A DNA stretch of 43,721 nucleotides from JBLIDK01 sp047632595 (GTDB lineage Bacteria; Bacteroidota; Bacteroidia; Sphingobacteriales; Sphingobacteriaceae), in NCBI GenBank assembly GCA_047632595.1, contig JBLIDK010000012.1:1-43721 (forward strand), in the 5' to 3' direction. Below are positions 27,118 through 36,119 of this stretch, piece after piece. A model generated the notes under the pieces. The model saw nothing but the letters and a program-made list of their open reading frames with translations. It was not told the DNA's origin and ran no database searches. How positions within the stretch are numbered: the first letter of the stretch is position 1; every line of letters begins with the position of its first letter. Position numbers and translations under genes: made by a program.

Positions 27118-27848
27118 AAATAGCACTAATAGGGTATGGTAAAATGGGTAGAGAAATCGAAGCCGTTGCCATAGCTCGTGGACATGAAATCACTCTTAAA
27201 ATAACAAGTGAAAACTTAGAAGACCTAGCACAATTAAGTCCTGAAAATGTAGATGTAGCTATCGAGTTCTCAAGTCCAGAAAGTGCCGTTACAAACATAG
27301 AAGAGTGCATTGCAGCTAAAGTGCCAGTTGTTGTTGGAACTACAGGTTGGTACGATAATTTTAAATCAATTGAAGCTCAGGTTAAAAAAGAAAACACTGC
27401 GTTATTTTACGCTACAAATTTTAGTGTAGGAGTGAATCTGTTTTGGAAAATGTGTACTCAAATTGCCAAATTAATGGGCGATAATGAAAATTATGATGCA
27501 TTAATTACTGAAGTTCATCATACAGGAAAATTAGATGTTCCTAGTGGAACGGCTATCACTACAGCTGAGCGTATATTAAAGGAACAAACGAAATTAAAAA
27601 GTTGGGAAAGTTTTGAGGAAGACATCGTTGACGACGTAGATGATGACAAACTTCCAATAGTTTCAGTAAGAGAAGAAGATGTTCCGGGAACTCATGTACT
27701 TAGCTATACCTCAGAAATTGATGAAATTGATTTAATGCACACTGCTTTTAATAGAAAAGGCTTTGCAACTGGGGCAGTATTAGCTGCTGAGTTTTTGCAA
27801 AACAAAAAAGGTGTGTTCTCGATGGATGATTTAGTTGAATCGAAGTAA
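27114..27848 (+). CDS. dapB: 4-hydroxy-tetrahydrodipicolinate reductase
   Basis: 244 residues. N-terminal nucleotide-binding motif IALIGYGKMGREIEAVA, then VAIEFSSPESAVTNI and VVGTTGWYD. The catalytic and substrate-binding segment is ALITEVHHTGKLDVPSGTAI, with the His-His and Lys of the family. It reduces the cyclic precursor to tetrahydrodipicolinate in lysine and diaminopimelate synthesis. The start overlaps the DUF5683 stop by 4 bases, and lepB begins 2 bases after its stop. Confidence 0.96.
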   Translation: MKIALIGYGKMGREIEAVAIARGHEITLKITSENLEDLAQLSPENVDVAIEFSSPESAVTNIEECIAAKVPVVVGTTGWYDNFKSIEAQVKKENTALFYATNFSVGVNLFWKMCTQIAKLMGDNENYDALITEVHHTGKLDVPSGTAITTAERILKEQTKLKSWESFEEDIVDDVDDDKLPIVSVREEDVPGTHVLSYTSEIDEIDLMHTAFNRKGFATGAVLAAEFLQNKKGVFSMDDLVESK

Positions 27849-27850
27849 AA

Positions 27851-29251
27851 ATGCCTTATTGGGTTGTTTATATCATCGTTTCAACAATTGTACTACTTAA
27901 TGTAGTCGCTTTTTGGCGACTTTTCAAAAAGGCAGGTATTAACCCTTGGTACTCTTTAATTCCTATTTTTAAAGGTATTCAAATCTTAAAAATTGTAGAT
28001 CGACCCAAGTGGTGGTTAGTACTGTTTTTCATTCCAATTATTAATGTTTTTGTATGGCTAGGAGTGTTAATGGACCTTACAAATGCCTTTGGTAGAAGAA
28101 GTGGACTAGACAATTTTTTGGTATTGGTTTTTCCTATGTTTTTTATTCCATTTCTAGCTTTTAGCTCAGATATTGAGTATTTGAAACGAAAATCCATTGA
28201 AAAACCACCACTAAGGGAGTGGTTGGATGCTATAGTTTATGCCATTGTAGCAGCTTCAGTTTTGAGAATCCTTTTTTTAGGTGCTTATTCCATTCCTACT
28301 TCAAGTATGGAAAACACTTTGTTAAAAGGAGACTACATTTTTGTGAGTAAAATGCATTATGGACCTAGAATGGATGTTCATCCGATTAGCATTCCATTTG
28401 TACAAAAGTACATACCTGGCACTAAATTAAAAGCCTACCTCTCATTTTTTGAACTTCCATATATTCGGTTTTCTGGTTATTCGAGTATAAAAAGAAGAGA
28501 TGTTGTGGTTTTTAATTATCCAAAAGAGTCCAAATTCCCTATTGAACATCGAGAAAATTATATAAAAAGGGTTTATGGTTTACCAGGAGATTCAGTAGAA
28601 ATAAGTAATGCGAACGTGTTTGTAAATGGTAAGGTGATTGAAGCCCCAACCAATGCCAAGTGGATTTATTATGTAAGAACTGAAGGAAGATTGTTGAATG
28701 TAGACAGTTTGAAAGACTTAGGTATTGATGATGTTAGCATTTTTGGTGAATTGGGTGATTTTCAATTTAGCATGACTAAAAAAATGGCTAAAGAGTTTAA
28801 GGAATTACCCTATGTAACTGTTGTCAGCCCTGTAATTAGAAGAGCAAACGATTTTGCTGAATACACGTATCCACGAAATTCAATTTTTGAATGGAATGAA
28901 GATAATTTTGGTCCTTTATTCATACCAAAAAAAGGGAGCTCAATTAAAATGAATTCACTTTCATATATTTTATATAAGGATTGTATTGAACAACATGAAG
29001 GAAATGACGTATCGTTTGAAGGAAATAAAATAGTAATTAACGGAAAAGTTGAAAGCAACTACACCTTTAAAAAAGACTACTATTTCGTTTTAGGGGATAA
29101 TAGGCATAAGAGTTTAGATTCCAGATTCTGGGGATTTGTTCCCGAAGATCATATAATTGGAAAGGCATCTTTTGTCTGGTTTTCTATAAGAAATGATAGG
29201 GGAGGTAATAGAAATGTCAGATGGTCTCGACTTTTTAAAAAGATAAGATAG
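27851..29251 (+). CDS. lepB: Signal peptidase I, long Bacteroidota form
   Basis: 466 residues, versus about 320 in E. coli. The N-terminal 110 residues form a separate membrane module (three to four helices, DUF5684-like: INPWYSLIPIFKGIQILKIV). A further helix (about 127-145) precedes the catalytic domain. Ser152 (IPTSSMENTL) and Lys239 (YIKRVYGLPGDS) are the Ser/Lys dyad, and the GDNRHKSLDSRFWG box is at the end. The region between the dyad and that box carries a long insertion. It cleaves signal peptides in the inner membrane. It is the last gene of the parA-lepB run and is followed by a terminator. Confidence 0.94.
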   Translation: MPYWVVYIIVSTIVLLNVVAFWRLFKKAGINPWYSLIPIFKGIQILKIVDRPKWWLVLFFIPIINVFVWLGVLMDLTNAFGRRSGLDNFLVLVFPMFFIPFLAFSSDIEYLKRKSIEKPPLREWLDAIVYAIVAASVLRILFLGAYSIPTSSMENTLLKGDYIFVSKMHYGPRMDVHPISIPFVQKYIPGTKLKAYLSFFELPYIRFSGYSSIKRRDVVVFNYPKESKFPIEHRENYIKRVYGLPGDSVEISNANVFVNGKVIEAPTNAKWIYYVRTEGRLLNVDSLKDLGIDDVSIFGELGDFQFSMTKKMAKEFKELPYVTVVSPVIRRANDFAEYTYPRNSIFEWNEDNFGPLFIPKKGSSIKMNSLSYILYKDCIEQHEGNDVSFEGNKIVINGKVESNYTFKKDYYFVLGDNRHKSLDSRFWGFVPEDHIIGKASFVWFSIRNDRGGNRNVRWSRLFKKIR

Positions 29252-29321
29252 CTGGCACAACTATTGAACATGTATTTACTTTAGGAGTAAATTTTTCATT
29301 GTAATAGTTTAGGTTAAAAAT

Positions 29322-29347
29322 GGTTTTGGGCTTCCAGAACCTTTTTT
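29322..29347. terminator. intrinsic terminator between lepB and the convergent dehydrogenase gene
   Basis: Stem GGTTTTGG (29322-29329) with CCAGAACC (29334-29341), one G-U pair, loop GCTT, then six T. On the minus strand the hairpin is followed by ATTTTTAACC, so it may act in both directions. Confidence 0.8.
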
Positions 29348-29351
29348 GTTT

Positions 29352-30467
29352 TTATTGAGTAATAACTTTACTATAAGGAATTGAATCCAATTCTAAGTTT
29401 GTAGCTATCTCACTTAGGTCTTCATAGACTGCACTAATTACTGGAACTCCTTCTTTTAATCTAATTTGATGCATTTTAGTTTCAGGTTCACCTGGAATCA
29501 AAACAGGGTAGTCATCATCAATTGGAGTAGAAGATTTAAATCGTTCAATCCATGCTTCAATTGCACCAAAGTAATGTTCCTTTTTTCTAAAAGCATCTAC
29601 ACGAATGGCACCTAAAAAATGTCCAATTCCCGCACCGTGTTCAGTATGCTTTGGTTCTAAAAAATCTACAAAAGGAGGTACCCATGGTCCAAATCCGCCA
29701 CCACCTAAAACACCAGATAAGATGTCTACTGCAGCACTAAGTGCATAGCCTTTATGTCCTCCAGATTCTGCTTCACCACCTAAAGGTAACAAACTGCCAC
29801 CTTCTTTAATTGCATTAGCATTAGAAGAAGAAAATCCGTCTTTATCATGTGCCCATCCAGTAGGAATTTTTAAGCCTTTTCGTGAAGCAATTTCTAATTT
29901 ACCATTTGCTGCGGCTGATGTTGCCATGTCAATTACAATGGGTGAGTACTTACCACCTGGGAATGTAAACGCAATGGGATTTGTACCTAACAAACGTTCT
30001 TTTGAGTTAGTAGGAGAGACAAGAGGTGAAGCGTTTGTCATGGCAATGCCAATCATGTCCTTCTGTGCAGCCATCATTGTGTAAAAGCCAGCAATACCAA
30101 AATGATTTGAATTACAAACTGCAACCCAACCGCTTCCCGCTATTGTTGCCTTTTCAATAGCCAAATTCATTGCATATTGTGCTGAAACCAGTCCTATTGA
30201 TTTGTCAGCTTGTAAAGTAGCCGTACTTAAGGTTTCAACTTCTATTTCTAATTTTGGTGTTGGATTTATTCTTCCCTTTTTCAAGAGTCGAACGTAGCCA
30301 GTTAAGCGAGCTGAACCATGAGAGTCTATTCCTCTCAAATCTGCAGCTAATAAAACTTCTGAAGCATCTTTGGCATGTTCACTACTGAAGCCCAATTTTT
30401 GAAAAACTGAGATAGTGAATGCTTGTAGGTCAACTGAATCAACTAAGTAATAATCGTTTTTAACCAT
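29352..30467 (-). CDS. Ldh-family NAD(P)-dependent oxidoreductase (malate/lactate/ureidoglycolate dehydrogenase type)
   Basis: 371 residues of the Ldh_2 (YlbC/YiaK/AllD) family, which has its own fold unrelated to Rossmann lactate dehydrogenases. Seen: DLRGIDSHGSARLTGYVR with the conserved catalytic His, SNHFGIAGFYTMMAA, TNASPLVSPTNSKERLLGTNPIAFTFPG, MATSAAANGKLEIA, and GGHKGYALSAAVDILSGVLGG. The reaction is oxidation of an L-2-hydroxy acid; the exact substrate cannot be read from sequence. It lies 34 bases downstream of ribBA on the same strand. Confidence 0.9.
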   Translation of the reverse strand: MVKNDYYLVDSVDLQAFTISVFQKLGFSSEHAKDASEVLLAADLRGIDSHGSARLTGYVRLLKKGRINPTPKLEIEVETLSTATLQADKSIGLVSAQYAMNLAIEKATIAGSGWVAVCNSNHFGIAGFYTMMAAQKDMIGIAMTNASPLVSPTNSKERLLGTNPIAFTFPGGKYSPIVIDMATSAAANGKLEIASRKGLKIPTGWAHDKDGFSSSNANAIKEGGSLLPLGGEAESGGHKGYALSAAVDILSGVLGGGGFGPWVPPFVDFLEPKHTEHGAGIGHFLGAIRVDAFRKKEHYFGAIEAWIERFKSSTPIDDDYPVLIPGEPETKMHQIRLKEGVPVISAVYEDLSEIATNLELDSIPYSKVITQ

Positions 30468-30501
30468 CGAGTTCGAAAATAAGCAAAATAATAATTAGAA
30501 T

Positions 30502-31638
30502 CTAAGCGGGCGTCTCAGCTGCAAGTGGAACATTTTCTACTATTTCAAGCCCAAAGCTGTCTATTCCAACACGTTTTACTGGGTGATTAGTGATTAATCG
30601 CATTTTTGAGATATTCAAACTTCTTAAAATTTGAGCACCAATTCCATAATCTCTATCGTCAGGATTTGGAGCACTATTCATCGCATCTTCTTCTCCTGAA
30701 TCTTTATAAGCATTTAACCACTTAACTAATCCAGCACCTCTTCCAATTTGATTGATATAAACAATAGCTCCTTTTCCTTCTTCAGCAATTAACTCCATTG
30801 AAGCATGAATGGAGCTTTGATTATCAGATTGAAATGAGCCAAAAATATCAGCACTCATGCTCGAAGAATGAACTCTAACCAATATAGGCTCATCTTTCTC
30901 CCACTTACCCATGGTTATTGCCAAGTGAACTTGATTATTATTTATTTGTGTGTATGCTGTTAAAGTAAAATCTCCCCATTTGGTTGGCATGTCTACCGCA
31001 ACTTCTTGATGAATTAAGGACTCTTTTTTTAATCTAAACTCAATTAAATCTTCAATACTTATAATTTTTAAATCAAATTTTTCAGCAATTTTTAGAAGGT
31101 CATCAAGGCGAGCCATTGACCCATCTTCGTTCATGATTTCTACAATCACTCCTGCTGGTTCAAATCCAGCTAATCGACTTAAGTCTACCGCTGCTTCTGT
31201 ATGCCCTGCTCTTCGAAGAACACCACCTTTTTTTGCCATTAATGGGAAAATATGTCCAGGGCGACCTAAATCTGTTGGCTTAGTATCTTTTTCTATTAAG
31301 GAAAGTGTAGTTTTTGATCGATCTGAAGCAGAAATACCAGTAGTACATCCATGTCCAAGTAAATCGACAGAGATAGTGAAATTGGTTTCGTGTGAAGCGG
31401 TGTTTGCACCGGTCATCAATCCTAAATCTAGCTCTTGACAGCGGTTTTCGGTTAATGGAGCACAAATTAATCCTTTACCATGAGTTGCCATGAAGTTTAT
31501 TACTTCGGGAGTGGCATTTCTAGCAGCAGTTAAGAAGTCACCTTCATTCTCTCTGTCCTCATCATCTACAACAATAATGATCTTACCGTTGCGAATATCC
31601 TCTATCGCTTCTTCAATTGAGTTTAACTTTGTACTCAT
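30502..31638 (-). CDS. ribBA: 3,4-dihydroxy-2-butanone-4-phosphate synthase fused to a degenerate GTP cyclohydrolase II domain
   Basis: 378 residues. The RibB half (1-205) is intact: DDEDRENEGD (25-34), ATHGKGLICAPL, TNFTISVDLLGHGCTTGISASDR, RPGHIFPLMAKKGGVLRRAGHTEAA. It makes the four-carbon unit of riboflavin. The RibA half (about 215-370) keeps the fold (VRVHS, DYGIGAQIL, MRLITN, FGLEIVENVPL) but has lost the three zinc Cys: the positions are Ser260, Ser271 and Asn273. The RQEGRGIGL motif reads NQIGRGAGL (296-304). GTP cyclohydrolase activity is therefore unlikely, and a separate ribA should exist elsewhere. The zinc site also appears lost in other Bacteroidota homologues as I recall them. 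Confidence 0.93.
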   Translation of the reverse strand: MSTKLNSIEEAIEDIRNGKIIIVVDDEDRENEGDFLTAARNATPEVINFMATHGKGLICAPLTENRCQELDLGLMTGANTASHETNFTISVDLLGHGCTTGISASDRSKTTLSLIEKDTKPTDLGRPGHIFPLMAKKGGVLRRAGHTEAAVDLSRLAGFEPAGVIVEIMNEDGSMARLDDLLKIAEKFDLKIISIEDLIEFRLKKESLIHQEVAVDMPTKWGDFTLTAYTQINNNQVHLAITMGKWEKDEPILVRVHSSSMSADIFGSFQSDNQSSIHASMELIAEEGKGAIVYINQIGRGAGLVKWLNAYKDSGEEDAMNSAPNPDDRDYGIGAQILRSLNISKMRLITNHPVKRVGIDSFGLEIVENVPLAAETPA

Positions 31639-31654
31639 ATTCTTAATTTGATTG

Positions 31655-31685
31655 CAAATTTAACAGTGCTGCCTTTAGTTATCAA
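31655..31685 (-). promoter_or_regulatory. candidate promoter of ribBA
   Basis: On the minus strand TTG (31685-31683), 20 bases, then TAAATTTG (31662-31655), an exact TAnnTTTG match. It overlaps the 3' end of the upstream glycosyltransferase gene, so ribBA can be transcribed independently of it. Confidence 0.55.
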
Positions 31686-32859
31686 CCTTAATGGAAGTTA
31701 TTTTACCATATAAATCTTTAACAATTTCATCCCAGTTGTAATTGTCTGTTACAAATGAATGGGCATTTGCACACAGTTGCTTATTTAACCTCGAATTTTG
31801 TAAAAGGTTTTGAATTTGTGTTGCAAATTCTTCTGCATTTGTACAAATAAGTAATTCTTGACCATTTTTTGCTCGTAACCCATTAGCTGCCATTGGGGTA
31901 GTTATAACTGGGATGTTCATACTCATGGCTTCTAATACTTTGTTTTGCAGTCCAGTTCCTAAGCGCATAGGCGCTACAAAAACACTACTTTCGTCATAGG
32001 CATTTCTAATATCTTCAACCCAACCAGAAATGCTGACCTGAGTAGACTTAAGGTTTTTAACCTCATTGCTAGGGTTTGCACCTGCAATTAAAACAGTAAA
32101 TTGTTTTGGTAATAAAGGCAATATCGAATTGACTAAGAACTTACATGCATCAACATTAGGAGGGTAGTTCATATTGCCAACAAATACTATTTCGTATTTT
32201 TTCTTTTTGTTCAAAGATTGAAAGAAGGTAGAATCAATTCCGTTTGGAACAATTTCAATTTGTTGATTCTTTTTGTGATGGATCAATTTTTTATCTTCTT
32301 CTGTTATTATCGTGTGAAGCGAAAACCGAGAAAATATTTCTTCTTCATATCGCGCCAAGCGTTTAAACTCAAGGTTGAATATGAACTTACTTATGCCATG
32401 GGCATTTTCTTTTCGGCGTTCCATTCCTTTGGCAAAAGCATCCATATAATCTATTACTTTAGGGATCATTAGGTTTTTACCATATTCGGCAGTTCTTGGA
32501 AGTAGATTTAAGATATAATCCGAGCCTACCTTTGTAATTGATTCCTCAATTTTGGTATTCGCTTTAGCCGAATAATAATATCCGATTTGTAAGGGCCACG
32601 ACTTGAAAAAAGCTAGGAGTATCCGGAAGAATGAATTAAACTTACCAAGGTTGTGGACTTCAATTCCTAGTTTACAAAATGGACTAAGTTGAGCAAGCTG
32701 AGAATCACTTATTGGGGCGCTTGTATTTAAACTTAATAGTTGAATATCGGCATTTTGACTTAGGTTTTTAATAATATGAAAGGCACGAAGCTTGTCTCCT
32801 TTCTCCAAAGGATATGGAAATCGAGCAGTAATAACCGATATTTTAGTCCTTTTACTCAC
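31675..32859 (-). CDS. GT4-like glycosyltransferase
   Basis: 394 residues, GT-B fold. The N-terminal half starts with ISVITARFPYPLEKGDKLRAFHI, the donor-side half holds EIVPNGIDSTFF, VFVGNMNYPPNVDACKFL, ISGWVEDIRNAYDESSVFVAPMRLGTGLQNKVLEAMSMNIPVITTPMAANGL, with the EAMSMNIPVI donor-binding signature. It probably transfers a sugar in surface polysaccharide or LPS synthesis; donor and acceptor are unknown. It overlaps the next upstream glycosyltransferase by 8 bases and both have the same architecture, suggesting they act in sequence. Confidence 0.9.
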   Translation of the reverse strand: MSKRTKISVITARFPYPLEKGDKLRAFHIIKNLSQNADIQLLSLNTSAPISDSQLAQLSPFCKLGIEVHNLGKFNSFFRILLAFFKSWPLQIGYYYSAKANTKIEESITKVGSDYILNLLPRTAEYGKNLMIPKVIDYMDAFAKGMERRKENAHGISKFIFNLEFKRLARYEEEIFSRFSLHTIITEEDKKLIHHKKNQQIEIVPNGIDSTFFQSLNKKKKYEIVFVGNMNYPPNVDACKFLVNSILPLLPKQFTVLIAGANPSNEVKNLKSTQVSISGWVEDIRNAYDESSVFVAPMRLGTGLQNKVLEAMSMNIPVITTPMAANGLRAKNGQELLICTNAEEFATQIQNLLQNSRLNKQLCANAHSFVTDNYNWDEIVKDLYGKITSIKVDN

Positions 32860-34030
32860 TTAAATAAAGTTGGTTAAAATCTTCAACTATTTTTTCACGA
32901 TTAAACTCATTTTGCACCCATTTTTGTCCGTTTTTGCCAATTGTTTGTGCTTTTTCTGTGTTTTCTATGCAAAAATTGCAATTTTTAATGAATTCTTCGG
33001 GTGTTGTCGAAATCAAAACTTCAACGTTATTTGAAACATTTAAACCTTTTAAAGCATGTGGAGAGGCGATGACAATTTTCCCTAAAGCCATAGCTTCTAA
33101 AATCTTTATTCGAATTCCGCTACCTGAGGATAATGGCACTACAAGTACATTCAATTTCGACATGAAAGATTCAGCTGAATCAACTTCTCCGTAATTGATA
33201 ACCCCAAGTGATTTATATTGATTTTTATTTAAAGATTTACCTGCTAAGTGCAAGGTGCATTTGGGGTGTTTTTTAAATACAAAAGGCCAAATACTAGATA
33301 TTAATGTTTCAACAGCTTCTTTGTTAGGTAGCCAGTCCATGGCTCCAATGTGTCCAAATTGTGTGATTTCTTTGATTTTCACATAAGAAATAGCATTAGG
33401 AAGCTTAAAAAGTGGATTTATTGCAATGCATTTAGTTTTACAAAGGTCTTCAATTATAACTTTATCTAATTTTGAAAGACAAGCCACAACATCAACTTTA
33501 TTGAATGCAATTACTTCTTCCTTTTTAAGTTGTTGGGCTAATAAATTTAAGTAAAACTTCTTCAGTCCATGTGCTTCTTTTGTTAGTTCTTCCCAAATAA
33601 CATGCTCAACATTGTGTGCACGAAGAATAATTTTTGCACTCGAATGCTTTCTAATAATATCAATATAAGGAGCCAAAAACAATCCTTCTAATTGAACAAC
33701 TTTGGGATTATTGGTCTTTATAAAGTCAACTATAGTTGTGTCAAAATTCTTAGAATAAAAGCGTTTTATATTATACGATTGATTTTTTAAAAGTGCTAAA
33801 AGCGCACCACCTACATTTAAATTTGTGTTGATAGGCATTGCGCTGAAATGGTTAAGTTTCTTAAAAAGTGGAGGTAGGCTAGTTAATTTTGTAAAATGTT
33901 TAGAAGTGTTTAAGCTTAATAAAGAAATACTATGTTTTGACTTAAGGGCCTCGATGGTATTGTAAATTACAACATTTCCTCCATCTTTTAGTGGAAATGG
34001 AACTCTGTTTGTAATGAATAACACCCTCAT
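32852..34030 (-). CDS. GT4-like glycosyltransferase
   Basis: 392 residues, same fold and layout as its downstream neighbour: VLFITNRVPFPLKDGGNVVIYN, ILRAHNVEHVIWEEL, FGHIGAMDWLPNKEAVETLIS, LNVLVVPLSSGSGIRIKILEAMALGKIVIASPHALKGL. The HNVEH motif is common in this group of Bacteroidota glycosyltransferases. Substrate unknown. It begins on the last base of the permease gene (TAATG on the minus strand), so translation is likely coupled to it. Confidence 0.9.
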   Translation of the reverse strand: MRVLFITNRVPFPLKDGGNVVIYNTIEALKSKHSISLLSLNTSKHFTKLTSLPPLFKKLNHFSAMPINTNLNVGGALLALLKNQSYNIKRFYSKNFDTTIVDFIKTNNPKVVQLEGLFLAPYIDIIRKHSSAKIILRAHNVEHVIWEELTKEAHGLKKFYLNLLAQQLKKEEVIAFNKVDVVACLSKLDKVIIEDLCKTKCIAINPLFKLPNAISYVKIKEITQFGHIGAMDWLPNKEAVETLISSIWPFVFKKHPKCTLHLAGKSLNKNQYKSLGVINYGEVDSAESFMSKLNVLVVPLSSGSGIRIKILEAMALGKIVIASPHALKGLNVSNNVEVLISTTPEEFIKNCNFCIENTEKAQTIGKNGQKWVQNEFNREKIVEDFNQLYLSE

Positions 34031-35457
34031 TATTCCGCTTTTTTACGTTTAAATATACGTTTGAATACTCTAGTGTAGGCTTTCTTATCTAATAAATTAC
34101 TATCATAAGTTGCTTTATAAGTGATGAATAAGCCCACCGGTAAAAGTATAAAGGTAGGCGACCACATTCCAGGAACAATGTCTAAAACGAGCTCTCTTGA
34201 AAATTTCTCACCAGTTAAAGTTAAAATATGAAAAACAACAAAAAAGAAAACGGATATAACAACGGGTACTCCTAGTCCACCTTTTCTAATAATAGCTCCA
34301 AGTGGAGCCCCAATTAAAAATAGCACAATACATGCCACAGCTAAAGTAAATCTTCGGTGAAATTCAACAGCATACCTAATTTCACGTTTTAGTAAACGAT
34401 CTGCTTCCCACGATTTCGCATCAATTCTACTTTTTACATTTCGAGCATTTGCCATTGCACGATTAATAAGTTGCTCGCGTTTTTTGCTTAAAATCACATT
34501 AAATAAATCAGCCTCAGTTGAAACAACGGGGGTGAATCTTCTTAACATAGAGTCTTCTGAAAGAGGCTTAAAATACCTTGAAGTAAATTGATATAAGTTA
34601 AGATAAATATCTTCTGCTCGTTCATGAAGGGAATCGCTAGTTGTTTTTAATTGCCTTACATCTTGCATTCTAAATCCATCTTTGAACAAGTTTTCATCAG
34701 TTCTACTCATATCAAATGAGCTTAAGTCAAACTTTACTTCTTGCTGTTCAAATCTAACTCTTAAGTGTTTGTCTCTAGAATTTGAGGCTTTATCATCGCT
34801 CGTTTCTTGGTATTGAATTCCGCTATAGAGAGTAAGAGTAAGAAATCTTCCATCGGGAGTTTGGTTCATTGAGCCACTATCAGCAAGAATTACTTGTCTG
34901 TTACCTTTTCCTTCAGAATGATCATAAATAATAATGTCTTTTAAAGCACCTGTTTCGTTGTTTTTCTCCTTAATTCTAATACTGTATCCATCAATACCAC
35001 TATAAAAAACACCCTCAGCTATATTTAATGTGGGTTTCTTCTTTTGAACATCGTATAATAAAGAATTTTGTTTCAAGTAAGCCCAAGGCACTACTTTGTC
35101 TGCAATTAGAAAGGAACATATGGAAAGTATAATGGAGAACACAAATAGTGGCATCATAATTCTTCTAAGAGAAATGCCACTGGACTTTAATGCTACTAAT
35201 TCATAATGTTCGGCCAGATTACCGAATGTCATTAATGAAGAAAGTAAAACGGCTAAAGGAAGGGCTACAGGAACTAAGGTAAGCGTTGAATAACCAAGTA
35301 ATTCAAGAATAATAAAGCCATCTAATCCTTTTCCAGCTAAATCATCAATGTATTTAAAAAGAAATTGAATTAATAGAATTAGTGTTGTAACAAAGAATGT
35401 TGCAAAAAATGGCCCTATAAATGACCGCAGTATGAGTTTATATATTTTGGGTATCAT
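34030..35457 (-). CDS. LptF/LptG family permease
   Basis: 475 residues. Three helices near each end (about 10-35, 55-75, 98-120, and again from about 365 to 455) enclose a periplasmic beta-jellyroll region, as in YjgP/YjgQ. Landmarks are FGNLAEHYELVALKSSGISLRRIMMPL and the late GAPLGAIIRKGGLGVPVVISV. LptF and LptG form the membrane part of the LPS-extracting ABC transporter. Which of the two this is cannot be decided; the charged periplasmic region with many Lys/Asp is longer than in E. coli. Neighbouring glycosyltransferases fit a role in envelope assembly. Confidence 0.9.
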   Translation of the reverse strand: MIPKIYKLILRSFIGPFFATFFVTTLILLIQFLFKYIDDLAGKGLDGFIILELLGYSTLTLVPVALPLAVLLSSLMTFGNLAEHYELVALKSSGISLRRIMMPLFVFSIILSICSFLIADKVVPWAYLKQNSLLYDVQKKKPTLNIAEGVFYSGIDGYSIRIKEKNNETGALKDIIIYDHSEGKGNRQVILADSGSMNQTPDGRFLTLTLYSGIQYQETSDDKASNSRDKHLRVRFEQQEVKFDLSSFDMSRTDENLFKDGFRMQDVRQLKTTSDSLHERAEDIYLNLYQFTSRYFKPLSEDSMLRRFTPVVSTEADLFNVILSKKREQLINRAMANARNVKSRIDAKSWEADRLLKREIRYAVEFHRRFTLAVACIVLFLIGAPLGAIIRKGGLGVPVVISVFFFVVFHILTLTGEKFSRELVLDIVPGMWSPTFILLPVGLFITYKATYDSNLLDKKAYTRVFKRIFKRKKAE

Positions 35458-35463
35458 ATAAAT

Positions 35464-35483
35464 CTGTACAAATGTAAGTACAG
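35464..35483 (-). promoter_or_regulatory. TACATTTG -7 box inside a CTGTAC...GTACAG inverted repeat upstream of the LptF/G gene
   Basis: Plus-strand CTGTAC (35464-35469) and GTACAG (35478-35483) form a 6-base inverted repeat spaced by 8 bases. On the minus strand TACATTTG (35476-35469) is an exact -7 match, 12 bases upstream of the ATG. No good -33 TTG is seen. The arms could be an operator, but this is inference. Confidence 0.35.
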
Positions 35484-35521
35484 ATTAGCATTGATTAACG
35501 GGAATAAGCAATTATTTGATA

Positions 35522-35908
35522 TTAAGCACCAATTGAATTACCTAAATCAGAGACTTGACTTTCCCAAATTAACTTGTCATTCTCTGCATCTTCGGGTAAA
35601 GAAAAGTCAGTGATCATAAGTGAAACATCGCCAGTTAATTCATCTTTTATAACAGCAAATTCGAAATAATACTCATCATCATCGTCATCTTCCCATTTAA
35701 AACGAACTCCTTGTCCTTCTTTTTTATGAAGAATTTTGGCGTATTGAGAGCCTTCACCATCCCAAACGAATTCGTAAATGCTGTCTCTAATGTTTACGTC
35801 ATTGCAAAACCATTCAGCTAACCCAGATGGGCCAGAAATAAAATTGTATAATATTTTTGGAGATGAGTTAACGACAAACTCGCATTGGTATTTAATCTTC
35901 TTCGCCAT
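35522..35908 (-). CDS. START-like domain protein
   Basis: 128 residues from the ATG at 35908 (MAKKIKYQ), chosen because a promoter candidate ends downstream of the longer alternative start at 35938. It matches the Bacteroidota START-like family: YQCEFVVNSSPKILYNFISGPSGLAEWFCNDVNI, then VWDGEGSQYAKI, RFKWEDDDDDEYYFEF and MITDFSLPEDAENDKLIWESQV. A small helix-grip fold with a hydrophobic pocket is predicted; ligand unknown. The acidic EDDDDDEYY loop is notable. It precedes the permease gene with a 64-base gap. Confidence 0.85.
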   Translation of the reverse strand: MAKKIKYQCEFVVNSSPKILYNFISGPSGLAEWFCNDVNIRDSIYEFVWDGEGSQYAKILHKKEGQGVRFKWEDDDDDEYYFEFAVIKDELTGDVSLMITDFSLPEDAENDKLIWESQVSDLGNSIGA

Positions 35909-35935
35909 AATTTCGTTCACATGTATTCTATACTG

Positions 35936-35966
35936 CAAGAATACTATTTATTCTATAAAGGACAAA
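35936..35966 (-). promoter_or_regulatory. candidate promoter of the START-like gene
   Basis: On the minus strand TTTG (35966-35963), 19 bases, then TATTCTTG (35943-35936), one mismatch from TAnnTTTG. It supports the start at 35908. Confidence 0.5.
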
Positions 35967-36037
35967 CTCTTGACCAATGAAGTTTTTAACTAATTGCGTG
36001 GAATAATAAAAAAGTACAATTTTTGCCTGTTTTTATG

Positions 36038-36068
36038 TTTCGTGATAAATAAAATACTCCTACCTTTG
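36038..36068 (+). promoter_or_regulatory. candidate promoter of the tRNA(CAU) gene
   Basis: TACCTTTG at 36061-36068 is an exact -7 match. TTTCG at 36038-36042 lies 18 bases upstream in place of the usual TTTG. The tRNA begins about 45 bases after the predicted transcription start. Confidence 0.5.
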
Positions 36069-36119
36069 CAGACCTTTAAGGCGAGCCTTAAAGTAATGTG
36101 AATTGACCTCACATCCTCT

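Noticed and set aside
29352..35908. Dedicated polysaccharide biosynthesis island
   Set aside because: Only two glycosyltransferases between housekeeping genes, with no polymerase, flippase or sugar-nucleotide genes and no shift in base use.
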